From: Roseibacterium elongatum DSM 19469
GTDB taxonomy: Bacteria; Pseudomonadota; Alphaproteobacteria; Rhodobacterales; Rhodobacteraceae
Assembly: GCF_000590925.1 (NCBI RefSeq)
Contig: NZ_CP004372.1
Location: 568,001 to 632,000 of the forward strand
DNA length: 64,000 nucleotides
Direction of reading: 5' to 3'
Below, one piece after another: positions 55,084 through 64,000 of the stretch. The notes under the pieces are model-generated. The model worked only from the letters and a program-made list of their open reading frames with translations, was not told the origin of the DNA and did not search any database. The first letter of the stretch is position 1. Every line of letters begins with the position of its first letter. Both the position numbers and the translations under genes were made by a program.

Positions 55084-56682
55084 TCAGGCCGCGCTTTCGG
55101 GCAAGGCCCCGAATGCCGCGCGCATCAGCGCCCGCGTATAGGCCGTCTTCGGGTTGCGGAACAGGTCCTCGGACGCGCCGGCCTCGACCACGTCGCCCTG
55201 TTTCATGACGATCACCTTGTGGCTGAGGGCGCGCACCACCTTCAGGTCATGGCTGATGAACAGGTAGGCGAGGCGATGATCGGCCTGCAACCGACGCAGC
55301 AGATCCACGATCTGCGTCTGCACGGTCATGTCCAGCGCACTTGTGGGTTCGTCCAGAATCACCAGACGCGGGCGCAGGATCATGGCGCGCGCGATGGCGA
55401 TCCGCTGACGCTGCCCGCCCGAGAATTCGTGCGGGTAGCGGTGCATCATCTCCGGGTCCAGCCCGACCTCGGTCAGGATCTCGGCGACGCGTTGGGCTTG
55501 GTCGTCACGCCCCACCCCCTGTACGGCCAGCCCCTCGGCCACGATCTGCGCCACTGTCATGCGCGGGCTGAGGCTGCCATACGGGTCCTGGAACACCACC
55601 TGCATGTTGTGCCGGATCGGGCGCAACTGGCGCGAGCTTTGACCCTGGATGTCGCGGCCCATGAACACCACCGGCCCGTCCGACGAAATCAGCCGCAGGA
55701 TCGCCATGGCCAGGGTCGTCTTGCCCGATCCGCTTTCGCCCACAACCCCCAGCGTTTCGCCCTCGCGCACGCTGATCGTCGCGGCATTCACGGCCTTCAC
55801 ATGGCCGACCGTGCGCCGCAGGAACCCCCGCTGGATCGGGAACCACACGCGCAGATCGCGCGTCTGCACGATTTCCTCGGCCTCGGCCGGCACCGGGTCG
55901 GGCGTCCCGCTGGGCTCGGCCGCCAAAAGCGTTTGCGTATAGGGGTGACGCGGGTTGGCGAAAATCTCGGCCGTCGGCCCCTGTTCGACGATCTCGCCGC
56001 CCTTCATCACGCAGACCCGGTCGGCGATCCGCCGCACGATGCCCAGATCATGGGTGATGAACAAAAGGCTCATGCCCATGTCACGCTTCAACTCGGCCAG
56101 CAATTCAAGGATTTGCGCCTGGATCGTGACGTCCAGCGCCGTGGTCGGCTCGTCCGCCACCAGCAGATCGGGGCCATTGGCCAGCGCCATGGCGATCATC
56201 ACGCGCTGCCGCTGCCCGCCCGACAACTGGTGCGGGTAGGCCCCCAGCCGTGTTTCGGGGTCGCGGATGCCCACCTTGGTCAGCAATTCGAGGATACGCG
56301 CGCGCGCGGCATCCCCGCTCAGCCCCTGATGCAGGGCTAGGCTTTCGCCGATCTGCTTTTCCAACGTATGCAGCGGGTTCAGCGAGGTCATCGGCTCCTG
56401 GAAGATGAAGCTGATGTCATCGCCCCGGATATCGCGCAGCCGGTCCTCGGGGGCGCCGACCATCTCTTCGCCGTTATAGGTGACCGAGCCCGCGATCTCA
56501 GCCGACTCGGGCAAGAGATCGACTGTGGACAGCGCCGTGACCGACTTGCCCGAGCCGCTTTCGCCGACCAGCGCGACCGTCTCGCCCTTGTCGATCGAAA
56601 ACGACACGCCGCGCACCGCGCGCGTTTCCTGCGCGCCCTGCCGGAAGGTGACCGAAAGGTTGCGAACGTCCAGCACACTCAT
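55084..56682 (-). CDS. yejF: Peptide ABC transporter ATP-binding protein, fused double NBD
   Basis: 532 residues from ATG 56682 (ATGA overlap with yejE). Two full ABC domains in one chain: Walker [10 protein letters not shown] near residue 40 and GESGSGKTT in the second, signatures LSGGQRQRV and FSGGQRQRI, Walker B LLVADEP and LVILDEP. This fused form is typical of YejF, energising a microcin-C-type/oligopeptide importer with YejABE. Confidence 0.93.
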   Translation of the reverse strand: MSVLDVRNLSVTFRQGAQETRAVRGVSFSIDKGETVALVGESGSGKSVTALSTVDLLPESAEIAGSVTYNGEEMVGAPEDRLRDIRGDDISFIFQEPMTSLNPLHTLEKQIGESLALHQGLSGDAARARILELLTKVGIRDPETRLGAYPHQLSGGQRQRVMIAMALANGPDLLVADEPTTALDVTIQAQILELLAELKRDMGMSLLFITHDLGIVRRIADRVCVMKGGEIVEQGPTAEIFANPRHPYTQTLLAAEPSGTPDPVPAEAEEIVQTRDLRVWFPIQRGFLRRTVGHVKAVNAATISVREGETLGVVGESGSGKTTLAMAILRLISSDGPVVFMGRDIQGQSSRQLRPIRHNMQVVFQDPYGSLSPRMTVAQIVAEGLAVQGVGRDDQAQRVAEILTEVGLDPEMMHRYPHEFSGGQRQRIAIARAMILRPRLVILDEPTSALDMTVQTQIVDLLRRLQADHRLAYLFISHDLKVVRALSHKVIVMKQGDVVEAGASEDLFRNPKTAYTRALMRAAFGALPESAA

Positions 56683-57898
56683 GTGAAGGTCTTCCTGGGG
56701 TCGAACGCATCGCGCACGCCTTCGAAGATGAAGACAAGCAGCGACAGCATGATCGCAAAGGTGAAAAACGCGGTGAAGCCCAGCCAAGGCGCGTTCAGGT
56801 TGTTCTTGGCCTGCAGGGTCATCTCACCCAGGCTCGGCGCCGAGGATGGTAGCCCGAAGCCCAGGAAATCGAGGCTGGCCAACCCGCCGATCGTGCCCGT
56901 CACGATGAAGGGCAGAAACGTCAGCGTCGCCACCATCGCGTTCGGCAGGACATGACGCCACATGATCGTGCCACTGCCCACGCCCAGCGCCCGCGCTGCG
57001 CGGACATATTCGAAATTGCGCGCGCGCAAGAACTCGGCCCGCACCACACCCACAAGGCCCGTCCAGCCGAACAGCACCATCAGGAACACCAGCAGCCAGA
57101 AATTCATCGTGAAAATCGCGGATATGATGATGATGATGTAAAGGCTGGGGGTCGAGTTCCAGATCTCGATGATGCGCTGGAACAGCAGGTCCACGACGCC
57201 GCCGAAAAAGCCCTGAACGGCCCCCGCCGCGATCCCGATGACCGAGGTCAGAAAGGTCACGATCAGCGCGAAACTGACCGACAGGCGGAACCCGTAGATC
57301 ACCCGTGCCAGCACGTCGCGCGCCGTGTCATCGGTGCCCAGCAAGTGATCGGCATCGGGCGGCGACGGGGCCGCGCGGCCCAGATCGTTGACCGTGTTGT
57401 AGCTGTAGGGGACGAGCGGCCACAGCAGCCATCCCTGCTCGACCGGCACGCCTGCAAAGGCCCCGGTTTCCTGCACCTCTTCGATCACGCCTTCGGGATC
57501 GTCCCAGCAATCCTCAAGACCGCCCGACACGATCAGGCATTGCACCTCGATATCGCGATAGACGGCCTCGGTGCGGAAATCGCCGCCGAACTCCGTCTCG
57601 GGGTAGAAACTGAAGATCGGCGTGTAATAGCCGCCCCGGTATTGCACCAGCAGGGGCTTGTCATTGGCGATCAGCTCGGCAAACAGCGACAGGCCATAGA
57701 GCACGATAAAGATCATCAGCGACCAATAGGCCCGCCGGTTCGCCTTGAAGTTCTGCCAGCGGCGGCGGTTCAGCGGCGACAGCCCACCCCCGACGCGGCC
57801 GGGGCATGATGATCGGCGGAGTCGGGCGCAGGCCGGGCTCGGGGTCGAGGCGCGGGCGCGCCGGATCGGGGCGGCGGGATATCGTCGGGCATCGCCAT
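56679..57898 (-). pseudogene. yejE: Peptide ABC permease YejE, N-terminus twice frameshifted
   Basis: The C-terminal 345 residues (MIFIVLYGLSLFAELIANDK …LLVFIFEGVRDAFDPRKTF) are intact YejE permease with the EAA-type loop (LRARNFEYVRAARALGVGSG). The N-terminus lies in other frames: ATG 57898 (GGGAGACC upstream, 4 bases after yejB) gives MAMPDDIPPP, then one extra base in GGGG (57,868-57,871) and one in CCCCC (57,787-57,791) must be removed to read through PARPRLDPEPGLRPTPP to LSPLNRRRWQNFKANRR. The result is about 405 residues with a Pro-rich start. Both breaks are homopolymer insertions. Confidence 0.78.
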
Positions 57899-57901
57899 CG
57901 C

Positions 57902-59050
57902 TCAGGTCTCCCGCGTCTCGAAATCGATGCGCGGATCGATCCAGACATACATCAGATCCGACAGGATGTTCACGACCAGCCCGATCAGCCCGAACACAAA
58001 CAGCGTGCCGAAGATCACCGGGTAATCGCGGCTGACCGCCGCCTCGAAGGCCAGCCGCCCCAGCCCGTCGAGGCTGAAGATCGTTTCGATGATCAGGCTG
58101 CCGCCAAAGAAAACGCCCACGAACACCGCCGGGAAGCCCGCGATCACGATCAGCATCGCATTGCGGAACACGTGGCCATAGAGCACCCGCCCCTCGCGCA
58201 GGCCCTTGGCCTTGGCGGTCATCACATACTGTTTCTTGATCTCTTCGAGGAACGAGTTCTTCGTCAAAAGCGTCAGCGTTGCAAAGGCCGAGATGGTCGA
58301 GGCCAGCACCGGCAGCGTGATGTGCCAGAAATAATCCGCGATCTTGGCCAGAAGGCTCAACTCCTCCCAGTTGTCGCTGGTCAGGCCGCGCAGCGGGAAG
58401 ATCTGGAAATAACTGCCCCCCGCGAACAGCACCAAAAGCAGGATCGCGAACAGGAAACCGGGGATGGCATAGGCCACGATGATGATGCCCGATGTCACCG
58501 TGTCAAAGCGCGAGCCATCGCGCACCGCCTTGCGGATTCCCAGCGGTATCGACACCAGATAGGCGATCACGGTCGACCACAGGCCCAGCGTGATCGACAC
58601 CGGGAGTTTCTCGATCACCAGATCCACCACGCTGATCGAGCGGAAATAGCTCTCGCCGAAGTCAAAGCGCATGTAATCCCACATCATCATCACGAAGCGT
58701 TCGGGCCAGGCGATATCCTCGGCCACGCATTCGGGGGCGGCCACGTCCGGCTCGCCGGTGAACCCCTCTTCACAGACGATGCGGGCAAAGTTGAACTGCA
58801 CCTTCAGATCGTCGAGGAACTGCGGTGGCAGACCCCGCGCGCCCTGGTAGTCGCCCTCGACCTCGATGCCGCCCGCTTCGGAGCCACCGCCCGAGATGCC
58901 CGCGAACACATCGCCCTCTCCCTCGAGCTGGGCCAGAACCTGCTCGATCGGGCCGCCCGGCACGAATTGTGTCAGTGCGAAATTCACCACCATGATCCCC
59001 AGCAGCGTGGGGATCATCAGCAGCAATCGTCTGAGGATATACGCGCCCAT
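57902..59050 (-). CDS. yejB: Peptide ABC permease YejB
   Basis: 382 residues. First helix [20 protein letters not shown], then a periplasmic insertion of 130 residues, then five helices with the EAA loop ([22 protein letters not shown]) and the end [14 protein letters not shown]. Forms the channel with YejE. 6 bases after yejA, 3 bases before yejE. Confidence 0.94.
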   Translation of the reverse strand: MGAYILRRLLLMIPTLLGIMVVNFALTQFVPGGPIEQVLAQLEGEGDVFAGISGGGSEAGGIEVEGDYQGARGLPPQFLDDLKVQFNFARIVCEEGFTGEPDVAAPECVAEDIAWPERFVMMMWDYMRFDFGESYFRSISVVDLVIEKLPVSITLGLWSTVIAYLVSIPLGIRKAVRDGSRFDTVTSGIIIVAYAIPGFLFAILLLVLFAGGSYFQIFPLRGLTSDNWEELSLLAKIADYFWHITLPVLASTISAFATLTLLTKNSFLEEIKKQYVMTAKAKGLREGRVLYGHVFRNAMLIVIAGFPAVFVGVFFGGSLIIETIFSLDGLGRLAFEAAVSRDYPVIFGTLFVFGLIGLVVNILSDLMYVWIDPRIDFETRET

Positions 59051-59056
59051 AAGGTC

Positions 59057-61210
59057 TTAGAACGCGCCCTGGTCGCGCAAGCCCGCCTCTGCTTCGGGGT
59101 CGATCCACCAGAAATCGAGGAAACCCAGCGAATAGGGCGGCAACTCCTCGGGGTAGCGATACATGTCGTAATAGGCGACCCAGTGCTGGTTGTTGTACCA
59201 TTGTGGGATGCGGATCACGTGGGCGCGCAGCACGCGGTCCAGCGCGCGCACCGCCACTCCCATCTCGGCCTCGGTCTCGGCATTCACCACCACCTCAATC
59301 AGGGCATCGACGCCCTCATCCGCCAGGCCCGGCACGTTGAACAGGCTTTCATCGGCCCCCAATGTGCCGAAATACTGCCGCAGGCCGGAACCGGGCTCGT
59401 AATCCATCGGGAAATGGTCGGTCACGATATCGAAATCGCCATCGCGCTGACGTTGGCTGAGCTGCGCATTGTCCACCCGGTTCAGCCGGGCGTTCACACC
59501 GATGGCGCGCAGGTTTTCCACGTAGGGATTGATGATGCGATCAAAGAGCGCGCCGGAATTCAGGAATTCCACATCCAGCGTCTGGCCCGCCGCGTTGCGC
59601 AGCAGGCCATCGGGCGGCTGGATCGCCTGTAGCGCACCGACGCCCACGCCGCCCAAACCGATAACGATCCCGACGACACCCAGCGCCGTGCTGCGCGCGC
59701 GACCCAGCAACATCCAGCCCCCACCGAGCACGAGGATCAACCCACCCAGCCCGAAGACAAACGTCATTGACCCGATCTCCAGCCGTTCGGAGGCTGGCAA
59801 AGGCTCGGCCGACCAGCCGGCTTCTTCCAAAAGAGCAACGGCTTGCGCCGCACGGGCGCGGTCCAGCGTGCGATCGGGATTCGAGGCCGGGTTAGAATAC
59901 ACCTCTTCGGTGAAGACCCGCTCGGGCAGCAGGTCGCGCAGCGGCTCGAGGATGGCAAGCTCGTCCTCACCCGGCAGGCCCGACGCCTCAAGATGCGTGT
60001 TTTCCCAAAAACTGTCGATGGGCGAATATAGGCCGTAAAACAGCGTCTGGTTCGTCCATTCGAAATTGAACATCGCCGCCAGCGCCTCGCGCACCCGCAC
60101 ATCCTGGAATTGCGGGCGGCGCAGGTTGATCATGAAAGACTGCCCCGTCGCGATGGTGCCATCGGGCAGTTCCTCGCGGATCACGATGCCCTGATCCAGC
60201 TTGGGAAAATCGTAGCTGTTGGCCCAGGCCTGGCTGCTGCTTTCCTGCCGGAACGTGTAGTTGCCGGCGGTGAACCCCTCGAAGGCCGCGATGGCGTCGC
60301 CATAATACTCGATCCGGATCGAGTCGTAATTGTGGCGGCCCTGGTTGATCCACAGATCCTCGCCCCAATAGTCGCGGTTGCGGGCGTAAACCACGCGCTG
60401 CCCCGGATCGACCTCGCCCAGCACGTAGGGGCCCGATCCCACCAGCGGCTCGAGCCGGCTATCCTCGAAGTCCAGCCCGCTGGCCTCATGGCTGGCGCGG
60501 CTGAAGACGGGGAGCCCACCCGCCGCCTCGATCCGCCCGCGCAAGGGCGCCTCGGGGTTGAAATCGAACCGGATGCGCCGCTCGTCCAGCACCTCGGCCG
60601 AGGCGATGGTCAAGGGCAGCGAGGCGCGGAAGCTGGGCAGCCCTTCATCCCGCAGGATCTCGTAGGAAAACAGCGCGTCATCGGCCGTGACCGGCGTGCC
60701 GTCGGAGAAGCGCGCCTCCTCGCGGATGGTGAAGATCACGTAGGCGCGATCCTCGGGGAAGGCCATGCTTTCGCAGAGAAGGCAATAAGACGACCCGATC
60801 TCGTCGGCCGTGCCCTCCAGCATCGATTCGAAAAAGACCGAGGACAGGACCGCCGCGCGCCCCACGCGCGTGTACGGATGCACCGAGTCGAAGGACCCCG
60901 ACGACCACGCAAACGACACCTGCCCGCCCTGGGGCGCATCCGGATTGACATAGTCCAGGTGTTCGGCATCCGGCCCATAGCGCAATTCCCCGAAGGTCGA
61001 GACGCCATAGGTTTCGATCAGCCCGTCATCTTCCGCCACTTGCGCGCCCCCCGGCCAGGCGGTCATCGCCCAGATCAGGGCCGCCCCCATCAATGGCATC
61101 GCCGCCGCGGCGCCCCTGATGCGAGGCATGGGGGCGTCGATCATCGCTGCGGCGGCGGCAGGGGCGCGTCTTGGCATCGGCATCTCCGTTGTCGTCCGGG
61201 CTGTCACCAT
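59057..61210 (-). CDS. yejA: Extracellular solute-binding protein YejA with an unusual two-helix insertion
   Basis: About 717 residues from ATG 61210 (GGGA upstream; starts at 61183 or 61129 also possible). Long N-terminus then a signal helix (PLMGAALIWAMTAWPGGAQV). Family 5 solute-binding domain: NPDAPQGGQVSF, RFSDGTPVTADDALFSYE, LPQWYNNQHW-like end. Between LLEEAGW (about 467) and LLRNAAGQTLDVEFL (about 536) lies a 65-residue block with two hydrophobic runs (TFVFGLGGLILVLGGGWMLL and LGVVGIVIGLGGVGVGALQ) that look like a membrane hairpin. Such a hairpin would be out of place in a periplasmic lobe. First gene of yejABEF. Confidence 0.85.
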   Translation of the reverse strand: MVTARTTTEMPMPRRAPAAAAAMIDAPMPRIRGAAAAMPLMGAALIWAMTAWPGGAQVAEDDGLIETYGVSTFGELRYGPDAEHLDYVNPDAPQGGQVSFAWSSGSFDSVHPYTRVGRAAVLSSVFFESMLEGTADEIGSSYCLLCESMAFPEDRAYVIFTIREEARFSDGTPVTADDALFSYEILRDEGLPSFRASLPLTIASAEVLDERRIRFDFNPEAPLRGRIEAAGGLPVFSRASHEASGLDFEDSRLEPLVGSGPYVLGEVDPGQRVVYARNRDYWGEDLWINQGRHNYDSIRIEYYGDAIAAFEGFTAGNYTFRQESSSQAWANSYDFPKLDQGIVIREELPDGTIATGQSFMINLRRPQFQDVRVREALAAMFNFEWTNQTLFYGLYSPIDSFWENTHLEASGLPGEDELAILEPLRDLLPERVFTEEVYSNPASNPDRTLDRARAAQAVALLEEAGWSAEPLPASERLEIGSMTFVFGLGGLILVLGGGWMLLGRARSTALGVVGIVIGLGGVGVGALQAIQPPDGLLRNAAGQTLDVEFLNSGALFDRIINPYVENLRAIGVNARLNRVDNAQLSQRQRDGDFDIVTDHFPMDYEPGSGLRQYFGTLGADESLFNVPGLADEGVDALIEVVVNAETEAEMGVAVRALDRVLRAHVIRIPQWYNNQHWVAYYDMYRYPEELPPYSLGFLDFWWIDPEAEAGLRDQGAF

Positions 61211-61303
61211 CGGTGATGTCCCAGTGATGTGGGTCGCAAAAGGTTAGTGACCACCCCCGACGGGGTTCAAGACGAGAATCCGTGATCTGCAGTGAACACG
61301 CCA

Positions 61304-61332
61304 CAAAAAAGGCCGCCCCGGTCGGGCGGCCT
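61304..61332 (-). terminator. Rho-independent terminator of the cytochrome c gene
   Basis: On the minus strand AGGCCGCCCGACCGGGGCGGCC then TTTTTT; stem of 8 bp with a short loop. Confidence 0.85.
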
Positions 61333-61358
61333 GTCGTATTCGGTGCTGCGCGGCGGGA

Positions 61359-61880
61359 TCAGTCGCCGATCGTCTCGAGATAGGCGATCAGGTTTGCGCG
61401 ATCCTCGACATCGCTGATGCCGTTGAAGGCCATGGCCGTGCCCGGCGCCCACTGGCGCGGATTCTCGATGAAGGCCGACATCCGCTCAGGCGTCCACTCG
61501 CCGTCGAGTTCGGCAAACGCGTTGGAATAGCTGAAGCCGTCTGCGGCCGCGATCGGGCGCCCGACGATGTCATGCAGCGACGGACCCACCGCATGCGCGC
61601 CGGGATCAAGCCGGTGGCACGCCGCGCATTGACGCCACAAACGCTCGCCCGAGGCGGCGTCGGCTGCGGCGTAAACATCGGCAAAGGCCACCTCGACCAC
61701 CTCTTCGGCCGGTTCGTCCGCCGCGTCGCTGTCGTCTTGGATCAGCACGTAGCTGCGCGATCCGTCTCCGTCGCCGCCTACGCGGTACAGGCCGTCAGCG
61801 GCCCAGCCGCCCAGAAGAAAGATCAACAGCGCACCGCAGAGCGCGCCGAAGGCCTTGGTCAGGGTCATGGTGTCGAACAT
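61359..61880 (-). CDS. cycY: Membrane-anchored cytochrome c(y)
   Basis: 173 residues. An uncleaved N-terminal anchor (FGALCGALLIFLLGGWAADG), an acidic linker, and a class I cytochrome c domain with CAACH (85-89) and GTAMAFNG for the Met ligand. Shuttles electrons from the bc1 complex to cbb3 oxidase. It resembles CycM/CycY; the symbol is by analogy. Confidence 0.85.
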   Translation of the reverse strand: MFDTMTLTKAFGALCGALLIFLLGGWAADGLYRVGGDGDGSRSYVLIQDDSDAADEPAEEVVEVAFADVYAAADAASGERLWRQCAACHRLDPGAHAVGPSLHDIVGRPIAAADGFSYSNAFAELDGEWTPERMSAFIENPRQWAPGTAMAFNGISDVEDRANLIAYLETIGD

Positions 61881-61996
61881 GGCTTTCCCATTCGTATCGC
61901 TTGTCGGGCCGTATGTATGGTGTTTCCTTGGTCCGAGGCAAGGTGTACTGAGCGCGACGAAACGCCCTTTTCCATGAAAAAGCCCGGTTTGACGTC

Positions 61997-62827
61997 ATGA
62001 CCCAACGCATCGCCTTTCAGGGAGAGCCCGGAGCCTACTCGCATCAGGCCTGTCACGATGCGCGCCCCGCGCTCGAGGCGCTGCCCTGCGCGACCTTCGA
62101 AGACGTTATCGACGCCGTGCGCGAGGGCCACGCCGCACAGGCCATGCTGCCGGTCGAGAACACGACCTACGGTAGGGTGGCCGACATCCACCGTCTGCTG
62201 CCGGAATCGGGGCTGCATATCGTGGACGAGGCGTTCGTGCGCGTGCACATCAACCTTCTGGGTGTCCCCGGTGCACAATTGGGCGATGTGACCGAGGCCT
62301 GGAGCCACCTGGTCCTGCTGCCGCAATGCGCCAGGTTCCTGCGCGACCACGGCATCAAGGGGCGCGTCAGCCCCGACAACGCGCGCGCCGCTCGCGATGT
62401 GGCGGCCTGGGGCGACAGGTCCAAGGCCGCGCTGGCCTCGGAACTGGCGGGCGACATCTACGGCCTCGACGTGCTGGCCCGCCATATCGAGGATCACGAC
62501 ACCAACACCACGCGGTTCCTCATCATGTCGCGCGATCCCGACATGACGCGCCGCGCCGACCACATGATGACGACCTTCGTCTTTCGGGTCCGCAACATCC
62601 CCGCCGCGCTGTACAAGGCGATGGGCGGGTTCGCGACAAACGGCGTCAACATGACCAAGCTGGAAAGCTACATGGTCGACGGGTCCTTTACCGCGACGCA
62701 GTTCTACGCCGATATCGAGGGGCACCCCGACGATCACAACGTGCAACTGGCGATGGAAGAGCTGGATTATTTCACCAGCTACCTCAAGATCCTGGGCACC
62801 TATCCCGCCGCCTCCGAGCGCGACTGA
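61997..62827 (+). CDS. pheA: Prephenate dehydratase
   Basis: 276 residues. IAFQGEPGAYSHQACHD, LPVENTTYGRV, DTNTTRFLIM (Thr-Arg-Phe active site), and an ACT domain with ESYMVDGSFTATQFYAD. Makes phenylpyruvate for phenylalanine; single-function type, feedback controlled through ACT. Divergent from the cytochrome gene. Confidence 0.95.
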   Translation: MTQRIAFQGEPGAYSHQACHDARPALEALPCATFEDVIDAVREGHAAQAMLPVENTTYGRVADIHRLLPESGLHIVDEAFVRVHINLLGVPGAQLGDVTEAWSHLVLLPQCARFLRDHGIKGRVSPDNARAARDVAAWGDRSKAALASELAGDIYGLDVLARHIEDHDTNTTRFLIMSRDPDMTRRADHMMTTFVFRVRNIPAALYKAMGGFATNGVNMTKLESYMVDGSFTATQFYADIEGHPDDHNVQLAMEELDYFTSYLKILGTYPAASERD

Positions 62828-62907
62828 CCCCCGCCGCAACGGCCCCTTGCCCTCGCCGCGGCGCAGGCGCATGGTGGCGCGGTCCGCCCTCCATCCCCGG
62901 TGTCCCC

Positions 62908-63822
62908 ATGTCCCCGTTGCGCGGGATCGCCCTCAAGATCGCCTCGGTCTGCGTGTTCGTGGCCATGGCCAGCCTGATCAAGGCATCGTCCGAAACCGTC
63001 CCGCCCGGTCAGGCCGTGTTCTTCCGATCGGTCTTTGCGATCCCGGTGATCCTGGCCTGGCTGGCCAGCCGCCACGACCTGCCGCGCGGCCTGATGACCC
63101 GCAACCCCATGGGCCATGTCTGGCGCGGGCTGGTGGGAACCAGCGCGATGGGGCTGGGCTTTGCCGGTCTCGGCCTCCTGCCCCTGCCCGAGGTGACGGC
63201 CATCGGCTACGCCGCCCCGATCCTCGTGGTGGTCTTCGCCGCCATGTTCCTCGGCGAACGGGTGCGGCTGTTCCGCCTGTCGATGGTGGCACTCGGCATG
63301 GGCGGGGTGCTGATCGTGCTGTCGCCGCGCCTGTCGGTCGATGCGGCTTCGGTGGATCCGACACAAACCCTCGGCGCGGTCGTCGTCCTGATGGGGGCGG
63401 TCTGCGCCGCGCTGGCGCAGGTCTTCGTGCGCAAACTGGTCCAGACCGAGGCGACGGCCGCCATCGTCTTCTGGTTCTCGGTGACGGCCGCGCTGCTGTC
63501 ACTGCTCACCCTGCCCTGGGGCTGGGTCTGGCCCAGCCCGCAGGTCGCGGCGATGCTGGTCGCCGCGGGCGTCCTGGGCGGTCTGGGTCAGATCCTGCTG
63601 ACCTCCTCCTACCGCTTTGCGGATGCCTCGCTGATCGCGCCGTTCGAATACAGCTCGATGCTCTTGGCGCTGATCGTCGGCTATACCGTGTTCGACGAGG
63701 TGCCCAGCCTGACCATGTTGGCCGGCGCGGCCCTGATCGTGACGGCGGGCGTGGCCATCATCCTGCGGGAACGCCAGCTCGGGCTCGAGCGCGCGCGCCA
63801 ACGCAAGGCCAACACGCCCTGA
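62908..63822 (+). CDS. DMT-superfamily (EamA) transporter
   Basis: 304 residues from ATG 62908. Ten hydrophobic segments in two EamA halves (GQAVFFRSVFAIPVI… and GAVVVLMGAVCAALAQVF…ASLIAPFEYSSM). Probably exports small metabolites; substrate unknown. 80 bases after pheA. Confidence 0.85.
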   Translation: MSPLRGIALKIASVCVFVAMASLIKASSETVPPGQAVFFRSVFAIPVILAWLASRHDLPRGLMTRNPMGHVWRGLVGTSAMGLGFAGLGLLPLPEVTAIGYAAPILVVVFAAMFLGERVRLFRLSMVALGMGGVLIVLSPRLSVDAASVDPTQTLGAVVVLMGAVCAALAQVFVRKLVQTEATAAIVFWFSVTAALLSLLTLPWGWVWPSPQVAAMLVAAGVLGGLGQILLTSSYRFADASLIAPFEYSSMLLALIVGYTVFDEVPSLTMLAGAALIVTAGVAIILRERQLGLERARQRKANTP

Positions 63823-63832
63823 GCCGCAGGCC

Positions 63833-64000
63833 TCAGGCCTGGCGTTCGCGCTGGATCTTGCGCCAGGCGGCCTCGGCGGCATTGCCCTGCCGCGCCAGAA
63901 CGCCCTGCATCCGCTGCAACACCTTGCCCCGCGCCAGCTTCATCGTCTGCAGCAGCAGACGGGCCGACAGGCTGCTGGCCGACAGATCCATCACTGCCGA
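63833..64000 (-). CDS. C-terminal end of an unidentified protein (cut by window edge)
   Basis: 55 codons remain, ending at TGA 63833: a basic helix-rich tail (LLLQTMKLARGKVLQRMQGV) ending KIQRERQA. The start lies beyond the window. Too little is present to name the protein. Confidence 0.5.
   Translation of the reverse strand, partial: SAVMDLSASSLSARLLLQTMKLARGKVLQRMQGVLARQGNAAEAAWRKIQRERQA

Noticed and set aside
57806..59632. 608-codon forward frame over yejB and yejA
   Set aside because: Antisense shadow of well-supported genes.

Overview
This 64 kb window is GC-rich chromosomal DNA of an alphaproteobacterium, most likely of the Rhodobacteraceae/Roseobacter group. The evidence is the ccoNOQP-ccoGHIS cluster beside universal stress protein, fnrL and hemN genes, TTGAY-N4-RTCAA (Fnr-type) boxes in the respiratory promoters, a membrane-anchored cytochrome c(y), a very large RTX protein, and a tRNA-Met of alphaproteobacterial type. 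No species can be named from the sequence alone.

Layout. 0-2.3 kb: a tandem pair of secreted ClpP/crotonase-fold proteins, one of which has lost its catalytic residues. 2.7-8.3 kb: a roughly 1850-residue RTX protein. 8.4-8.6 kb: an IS110-type transposase remnant. 8,979-24,608: a 15.6 kb integrative element bounded by perfect 47-bp direct repeats, one of which is the 3' half of the tRNA-Met gene at the right end. The element carries a tyrosine integrase, two small helix-turn-helix (HTH) proteins, a primase-polymerase/SF3 helicase, an iteron-rich candidate origin, a terminase-small-subunit-like protein, an HNH nuclease, a spike-base-like protein, many unknown small genes, and a complete cytosine methyltransferase / restriction endonuclease / Vsr module next to the tRNA. 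It has no large terminase, portal or capsid gene. It therefore looks like a phage satellite with its own replication module and a defence cargo.

24.7-64 kb is core and accessory chromosome: DgoA/DgoK-type sugar-acid genes (the kinase looks degenerate), a CueR-controlled copper exporter, a sulfotransferase and a double-domain glycosyltransferase, dTDP-rhamnose genes rfbCBD, a flavin/FeS oxidoreductase, heme genes (hemC, hemE, hemF, hemN), a D,D-carboxypeptidase, the complete cbb3 oxidase and its assembly genes, usp, fnrL, a yejABEF peptide importer, cytochrome c(y), pheA and a DMT-family transporter. The respiratory genes form a coherent oxygen-regulated set. FnrL probably controls ccoN, ccoG, usp, hemN and itself, the cbb3 oxidase receives electrons from cytochrome c(y), and CcoI/CcoG/CcoH/CcoS assemble its copper centre.

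Data quality: at least seven genes (integrase, the 21.3 kb gene, glycosyltransferase, rfbD, flavin oxidoreductase, ccoP, and yejE twice) are broken by single-base indels, nearly all inside G/C homopolymers. Since genes such as ccoP and rfbD should be functional, I think most of these are sequencing errors and not real pseudogenes. They are reported as frameshifted genes over their full span.
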